From Hyphomicrobiales bacterium (GTDB lineage: Bacteria; Pseudomonadota; Alphaproteobacteria; Rhizobiales; Beijerinckiaceae): a stretch of DNA of 56,555 bases. Positions 52,644 through 56,555 of the stretch are shown here, one piece after another. Below the pieces are notes generated by a model. The model saw nothing but the letters and a program-made list of their open reading frames with translations. It did not search any database and had not been told where the DNA came from. The translations under genes were made by a program, and so were the position numbers. The stretch lies in contig JAQGJX010000075.1 of assembly GCA_028290405.1 (NCBI GenBank), forward strand, positions 1 through 56,555, written 5' to 3'. How positions within the stretch are numbered: position 1 is the first letter of the stretch; every line of letters starts with the position of its first letter.

Positions 52644-53663
52644 ATGCGGCGGGCGTTGCTGGGCGTCGTCACGGGACCATTGGCGCTGTTGGCGCTGACA
52701 GCGAGCGCTGCGGCGCAGGACGCGCGCGCGTTCTATCGCGACAACACGGTGCGCATCATCGTCGGCGTAGGGCCCGGCGGGGGCTTCGACGCCTATGCGC
52801 GCATGGTCGCGCCGCATCTGGGCAAGGCGCTGGGAACAACCGTCGTGGTGGAGAACCAGCCCGGCGCGGGCGGCCTCGTGGCCCTCAACCGCATCGCCAC
52901 CGGCGAGCCGGACGGCCTCAGGATCATGCTCGCCAACGGCACGCCCGCTGCGCTGGGCCAATTGCTGAACCAGTCGAACATCCGCTACGACCTGACAAAG
53001 ATGGCGCAGCTTGGCGTCGTCAGCACGTTTCCGCTTGTGTGGATGGCCTCCAAGGCCTCCGGGCTCGAGGGCGTCGCGCAGGCCATGCAGCGCCCCAAGG
53101 TGCGCTGGGGCGGCGTCGGGCCCACGGACGGGCCCGCGGACGCCGCAAAGGCGACCTGCCACGCGCTGGAGATGAAGTGCGACGTGGTGCTGGGCTACAA
53201 GGGCAGCGCGGAGATCGCGCTGGCGCTGGAGCGCGGAGAGATGGACTCGCTCTACGTCTCCGACAATTCGGCCGTGCAATTCGTGCAGGCGGGCAACGCG
53301 AAGGCCATCGCGGTGCTGAGCCGGACGCGCTCGCCGCTGCTGCCGGATACGCCCACCATCTTCGAGCAGACGCGCCTGCGGGAAGATCAGGAATGGTGGC
53401 TCAACTTCCGCATCGCCATCAACGATATGGGCCGCATCCTGCTCACCACCGGCGGAGTGAGGCCGGACCGGCTGCAATACCTGCGCGCCGCCATCGCCGC
53501 CGTGCTGACCGACCCGGAGGTGATCGCCGAGGGCGAGAAGACCGGTCGGCCGATCGGGTACCAGACGCCGGAAGCCGTGGACGCGCTGGTCACCAAGACG
53601 CTGGGCGGTGTGTCGGAGGCCGATCGCGCCAGGCTGCGGGCGGTCATCCTGCCGGAGAATTGA
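52644..53663 (+). CDS. Tripartite tricarboxylate transporter substrate-binding protein (TctC/Bug family)
   Basis: This 339-residue periplasmic receptor has a signal peptide ending in SAAAQ (about 24). Then VGVGPGGGFDAYARMVAPHLGK at about 40-61 and ENQPGAGGLVALNRIA show the family's two conserved loops. No TctA/TctB membrane genes are linked here, typical of orphan Bug-type receptors. It would bind a small carboxylate. ATG 52644 has GGGAGC upstream. Cargo unknown. Confidence 0.9.
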   Translation: MRRALLGVVTGPLALLALTASAAAQDARAFYRDNTVRIIVGVGPGGGFDAYARMVAPHLGKALGTTVVVENQPGAGGLVALNRIATGEPDGLRIMLANGTPAALGQLLNQSNIRYDLTKMAQLGVVSTFPLVWMASKASGLEGVAQAMQRPKVRWGGVGPTDGPADAAKATCHALEMKCDVVLGYKGSAEIALALERGEMDSLYVSDNSAVQFVQAGNAKAIAVLSRTRSPLLPDTPTIFEQTRLREDQEWWLNFRIAINDMGRILLTTGGVRPDRLQYLRAAIAAVLTDPEVIAEGEKTGRPIGYQTPEAVDALVTKTLGGVSEADRARLRAVILPEN

Positions 53664-53665
53664 CC

Positions 53666-54301
53666 TTGAGACTGGGCGCATGGACCCTCGCGCTCGGACT
53701 CACGTGCTCGCCCGCGCTTGCGCAACAGGCGGCGTTCAGCGTCTCGCCGATACCTGAGGAGATGTGGAGCGCCATGCAGGGCCGCTCCTGGCGGGCCGAC
53801 TTGCCGTGCCCGGGCCGCGAGGAACTGGCGCTTCTGCGCGCGCCCTATCGCGACTTCCGGGGCGCCCCGCGCATGGGGACGCTGGTGGTGGCCCGCAGCG
53901 TCGCCGCGCAAGTGGGCCGGGCCTTGCAGGAGATCTATGACAGCGGCGCCTTCCGCATCGCCAAGATGGTCCCCATCGACGCCTACGGGGGCAGCGACGA
54001 CGCCTCCATCGAGGACAACAACACCAGCGCGTTCAATTGCCGCCGCGTGCAGGGCGGCAAGGGCATGTCGAAGCATGCGCGGGGCGTAGCCATCGACATC
54101 AACCCCGTGCAGAACCCCTACGTGGGACCAAGGGGCGCCGAGCCGGCCGCCGGCGCACGCTATGACGAGCCCCATGAGCGCCGGGTTGGCGTCACGGGCC
54201 TCATCGTCAGGGGCGACGTGGTGACGCGCGCGTTCGCGCGCATTGGATGGACGTGGGGCGGCGCGTGGAAGGCGCCCGACTATCAGCATTTCGCGCGATA
54301 G
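53666..54301 (+). CDS. Extensin-like / M15-type D-Ala-D-Ala carboxypeptidase family, secreted
   Basis: The 211-residue protein has a signal peptide (about 1-18, ending SPALAQ). The core includes SKHARGVAIDINP (about 132-144), the H-x-x-x-x-x-D zinc pattern, and ends APDYQHFAR with the second His. This matches M15C/extensin-like peptidases acting on peptidoglycan. TTG 53666, 2 bases after the tctC-type stop, is the start that gives the signal peptide; GGAGA lies about 8 bases before. The preceding frame, 53039-53665, is antisense-free noise inside the binding-protein gene. Confidence 0.83.
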   Translation: MRLGAWTLALGLTCSPALAQQAAFSVSPIPEEMWSAMQGRSWRADLPCPGREELALLRAPYRDFRGAPRMGTLVVARSVAAQVGRALQEIYDSGAFRIAKMVPIDAYGGSDDASIEDNNTSAFNCRRVQGGKGMSKHARGVAIDINPVQNPYVGPRGAEPAAGARYDEPHERRVGVTGLIVRGDVVTRAFARIGWTWGGAWKAPDYQHFAR

Positions 54302-54328
54302 CGGACGGTCCCCGCAAGCGTCCGCGCG

Positions 54329-54694
54329 TCAGTCCAGCACAAGGGTCGGGGTGACGCCGCCGTCGCATTCATAGCAACACCGCTTGCAGGAGCCCTTGCC
54401 GCCGTAGCCTGCGCCCCATGACGAACTTTGCGTGTTGCGCACCCAGGCGCCGTAACAGATCTTCTCGCCCCTGATGCAGGAGATGTTGATGGTGCGCGTG
54501 GAATAGTCGTTGAGGCTGTAGACCTCGCCCGATCCGGGCCAGACCCGGTTCCTGTTGTCCGAATACAGCTCCACGCTGACCGTGTTCGGATGCTCGCTCT
54601 TGAACTTCCATGTCAGGGATTGGGCGCAGGCGGGGGAAGCGGCGAAGAGGCCAAGGACGCACGCCAGAGCCATCGCAAGAGCGCGAACGTTCAT
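54329..54694 (-). CDS. Secreted cysteine-rich small protein
   Basis: The 121-residue protein has a signal peptide (ending ASPACAQ near 25) and a mature part with about six Cys: SCIRGEKICYG, then CKRCCYECDGG. That arrangement suggests disulfide bonds in a beta-rich fold. The WKFKSEHPNTVSVELYS start recalls small periplasmic proteins of unknown role. GAAGG precedes ATG 54694. It converges with the M15-like peptidase across a small gap that holds a GCGGACG/CGTCCGC hairpin (54301-54325). Function unknown. Confidence 0.72.
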   Translation of the reverse strand: MNVRALAMALACVLGLFAASPACAQSLTWKFKSEHPNTVSVELYSDNRNRVWPGSGEVYSLNDYSTRTINISCIRGEKICYGAWVRNTQSSSWGAGYGGKGSCKRCCYECDGGVTPTLVLD

Positions 54695-54836
54695 CTTCCA
54701 AATTCCTTCAACATGGCAATATCGAAAATTTAATCGGGGCCTTACCTTCCGTCAACCGTACGGTTGCGGACATCCCGAGCGCGCCTGCGCCGGCGCGGAC
54801 GCGGGTTTCGGAACCTCAAAGCGGTTTGTCCGCCGG

Positions 54837-55037
54837 CTACTTCGCCCGCGCGTGCGGCGCCCGGGGGTAGATGCGCTCGCGCAGCAGGGCGCGTACGGAA
54901 TCCGCCTGAAGCTTTTCGGCCATCGCCTTCGCCTTCTCCAGCGCCGCCTCCCGGTCGGGGTCTATGGCGTAAAGGTTCGGCATCTCGGGCGACGTGAAGA
55001 CGTGAAACTGTTTGAACATGCTATGCTGCAATTTCAT
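54837..55037 (-). CDS. Hypothetical protein, 66 residues
   Basis: A GGGAGG ribosome site precedes ATG 55037. The mid-section AALEKAKAMAEKLQAD forms a strong amphipathic helix, with a basic tail (RERIYPRAPHARAK). Soluble; no recognised domain. First of three tiny genes on the minus strand ending here. Confidence 0.5.
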   Translation of the reverse strand: MKLQHSMFKQFHVFTSPEMPNLYAIDPDREAALEKAKAMAEKLQADSVRALLRERIYPRAPHARAK

Positions 55038-55072
55038 CGCGACCTCCCTTTGAGCGGACCGTTCTGCGGGCC

Positions 55073-55291
55073 CTATTGCCGCACGCGGGGACGCGCGGGG
55101 GTGAAGCTGTCGTCGTCGATGCGCGCGCGCGCCGCGTCCAGCAGGCGCCGGAAGGTCCGGCCGCCGCGCTCGTCCGCGTCATAGTTCCTGAACGCGCTCT
55201 GCATGAGGTACTGGAGCCGTTCGCGCCGCGTCAGCGCCGCCAGTTCGGCCATCAGTTGAGCACGCGATTCTTCAATCCCGCGATCCGCCAT
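55073..55291 (-). CDS. Hypothetical protein, 72 residues
   Basis: GGGGGAGA precedes ATG 55291. The protein is charged and helical (ESRAQLMAELAALTRRERLQYL), ending in basic ARPRVRQ. No domain recognised. It follows the 55311 gene by 19 bases. Confidence 0.5.
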   Translation of the reverse strand: MADRGIEESRAQLMAELAALTRRERLQYLMQSAFRNYDADERGGRTFRRLLDAARARIDDDSFTPARPRVRQ

Positions 55292-55310
55292 GAGCGTCTC
55301 CCCCTGGTTG

Positions 55311-55553
55311 CTAGCGCGTGACCTTGGCCCACTCGGCCGCGGTCACGCCATACTTCCTGCTCACTTCGGCGAGCATCAGGTTCCTGTCGCGGGCGCCGCC
55401 CCGATAACTCTGCAGAATGTCGAACGCCAATCCCTCGCGGGCGCGGAGATCGCCCGGCTTCAGCACTTCGAAGGCGGCCAGATAGGCCTGTTCAAGCTCG
55501 TCAAGTTCCGCCGGCTCAAGGCTGAAGTTGAGGGCGGGAAAGTGTCCGAACAT
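55311..55553 (-). CDS. Hypothetical protein, 80 residues
   Basis: GGAGG is 5 bases before ATG 55553, which makes this the likely start although the frame is open to 55658. The protein is helical: ELDELEQAYLAAFEVLKPG, then LMLAEVSRKYGVTAAEWAKV, which is helix-turn-helix-like in outline. No known family. First gene of the three-gene minus-strand set. Confidence 0.5.
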   Translation of the reverse strand: MFGHFPALNFSLEPAELDELEQAYLAAFEVLKPGDLRAREGLAFDILQSYRGGARDRNLMLAEVSRKYGVTAAEWAKVTR

Positions 55554-55731
55554 GCGCGCCTCCATAATTGTGGATATGCGCTCAGCCTTCGCCCGATCAA
55601 TGTCAGGGCGAGTCCGAAACCGGACCGACGAAGCGAATTTTAGTGCGATTTCGGACACTTGGGGGAGGAGTGGGGGTGAAAGGAAATCAACCCAAGAAAC
55701 GGCCTAGTTCACGCCAGTTTCGCGTCGTGAT

Positions 55732-55755
55732 AAAAAAATGCCCGATGTGGGGGCA
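55732..55755 (-). terminator. Candidate minus-strand terminator left of the DUF2971 gene
   Basis: TGCCC/GGGCA pair over a seven-base loop, followed by seven U residues on the minus strand. It would stop leftward transcripts from the tRNA side. On the plus strand the same hairpin covers the ribosome site of the DUF2971 gene. The stem is only 5 bp. Confidence 0.4.
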
Positions 55756-55760
55756 CTGAA

Positions 55761-56465
55761 TTGCGCGTATATCACTTCATAAATCTCAAATGGGGACTGG
55801 ACGACATTCGCAACCGACGCCTGAAAGTCGCTCGGGTTCACGATCTGAATGACCCGTTCGAATTTGAAGTCGCCACTACTGATCGAGACGTGCGCAAGGC
55901 GTTCAGAGCGGTGAAAGACCGGCTACACGATTCCATCGGCATACTATGCTTCAGCCGCGATTGGGGAAACCCAGTTCAGTGGGCCCACTACGCAGACCGT
56001 CATCGTGGAATCTGTCTCGGCTTCGATGTTCCAGACGAGCGACTAAGTTTAGTGACTTATAGCGCAGCGCTGATAGAGCCGAGCGCCCGCTTGTTGGGAG
56101 GTGAGGGGGAAGACCGATGGAAGGACATGGAACAAATAATATCGACCAAGTACATCCACTGGCAGTATGAAAATGAAGTGCGCATCTACATCGATCTTCG
56201 AGGTGAGACGCCTGACAAGCGCGACAGGCACTTCACGGACTTCTCTGACGAAATCGTTCTGAAGGAAGTCATTGTGGGGCATCGTTCAACCCTGACGAAG
56301 AACCAGCTTAAGGCTGCGCTTGGAGAGCAGGCAAGCCATGTTTCAATCTGCAAGGCTAGACTGGCGTTCAAGTCATATACAGTCGTCCCGCAATTGGATC
56401 AGGCGCTTTGGGAGGAGGAAAATTCCTCAAGTCCAAGCCGCAGCGAAAATTTCCATATTCGCTAA
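55761..56465 (+). CDS. DUF2971 domain protein
   Basis: The 234-residue protein matches DUF2971: start VYHFINLKWGLDDIRNRRLKV, then DPFEFE, ILCFSRDWGNPVQWAHYAD near 62-80, and QYENEVRI. Members are of unknown function and often sit in variable regions. The TTG start follows GGGGG by 7 bases. Codon use is less GC-rich than the rest of the window (many A/T third positions) and it abuts a tRNA gene, so recent transfer is plausible. Adjacent genes give no functional hint. Confidence 0.78.
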   Translation: MRVYHFINLKWGLDDIRNRRLKVARVHDLNDPFEFEVATTDRDVRKAFRAVKDRLHDSIGILCFSRDWGNPVQWAHYADRHRGICLGFDVPDERLSLVTYSAALIEPSARLLGGEGEDRWKDMEQIISTKYIHWQYENEVRIYIDLRGETPDKRDRHFTDFSDEIVLKEVIVGHRSTLTKNQLKAALGEQASHVSICKARLAFKSYTVVPQLDQALWEEENSSSPSRSENFHIR

Positions 56466-56489
56466 GTCTAGAACGACGCTGGGAAAAAT

Positions 56490-56555
56490 TGGCGGAGACG
56501 GAGGGATTCGAACCCTCGATAGGGCTTTACAACCCTATAACGGTTTAGCAAACCG
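56490..56555 (-). tRNA. tRNA-Ser (GCU anticodon), truncated at window edge
   Basis: The minus strand shows the anticodon loop TTGCTAA (anticodon GCT), a long serine-type variable arm (TTATAGGGTTGTAAAGCCCTA), GGGTTCGAATCCC for the T arm, the acceptor 3' strand CGTCTCC with discriminator G, and an encoded CCA (plus TGG at 56490-56492). The 5' half is beyond the window. A T5 run follows directly. Confidence 0.9.

Noticed and set aside
55568-55759. 63-codon plus frame ahead of DUF2971
   Set aside because: No ribosome site or family; Lys/Pro-rich tail looks incidental. A leader peptide for DUF2971 cannot be excluded but is unsupported.
1-56555. Insertion sequence, integrase or toxin-antitoxin pair
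   Set aside because: No transposase, integrase or toxin-like domain was recognised in any strongly supported frame.

Overview
The window is high-GC DNA from an alphaproteobacterium, most likely a Hyphomicrobiales (Rhizobiales) member. Evidence is the codon use, Tat-exported binding proteins (RRDFL motifs), a lysine/alanine-rich histone H1-like protein, NasST-type nitrate control, and PrtD/PrtE-type secretion. About 50 genes are visible. No IS element, integrase, rRNA or CRISPR array was seen. The left edge cuts gatB and the right edge cuts a tRNA-Ser gene.

Layout. 1-1640: 3' end of gatB, a 640-base gene-free stretch rich in alternating purine/pyrimidine tracts, then the H1-like gene and its terminator. 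1681-4395: a secreted hypothetical protein and a divergent LigB-like dioxygenase / PEP-mutase-family pair. 4396-4540: an interspersed palindromic repeat. 4498-16613 (minus strand): a complete nitrate assimilation locus read nasT-nasS-[leader]-nrtA-nrtB-nrtD-nirB-nirD-nasA-cysG. 16703-24627 (minus): two transglutaminase-like proteins (one fused to DUF2126), a circularly permuted ATP-grasp/alpha-E fusion, and a zinc metallopeptidase with a zinc-ribbon-like N terminus. 24741-29563: an FAD oxidoreductase, a PQQ-type sugar dehydrogenase and several small secreted or membrane proteins. 29679-38773 (minus): an allophanate / 1-carboxybiuret hydrolase module (atzF-G-E-H type) behind a peptide-type ABC importer, with a divergent GntR/FCD regulator at 38915. 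39626-43048: a hybrid histidine kinase and an alpha/beta hydrolase. 43261-48557: a methyltransferase, a type I secretion ATPase and adaptor, and a convergent beta-helix protein with a typical type I C-terminal signal. 48848-54694: a YidB-like protein, a second hybrid kinase, a TctC-type binding protein, an M15-like peptidase and small proteins. 54837-56555: three tiny genes, a DUF2971 gene of atypical composition, and tRNA-Ser(GCU).

How the parts work together. The nitrate locus takes up nitrate (NrtABD), reduces it to nitrite (NasA) and ammonium (NirBD), and makes the siroheme that NirB needs (CysG). NasS and NasT should control it by antitermination. The leader before nrtA shows a sigma-54 promoter (general nitrogen control), two ANTAR-type hexaloop hairpins, and a terminator that shares bases with the second hairpin (nitrate control). 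The Atz-like module with its importer would also deliver ammonium, so much of the window serves nitrogen scavenging.

The least understood system is the ATP-grasp / alpha-E / transglutaminase / DUF2126 / metallopeptidase cluster. The best candidate for new effector biology is the type I secretion unit with its neighbouring beta-helix substrate.
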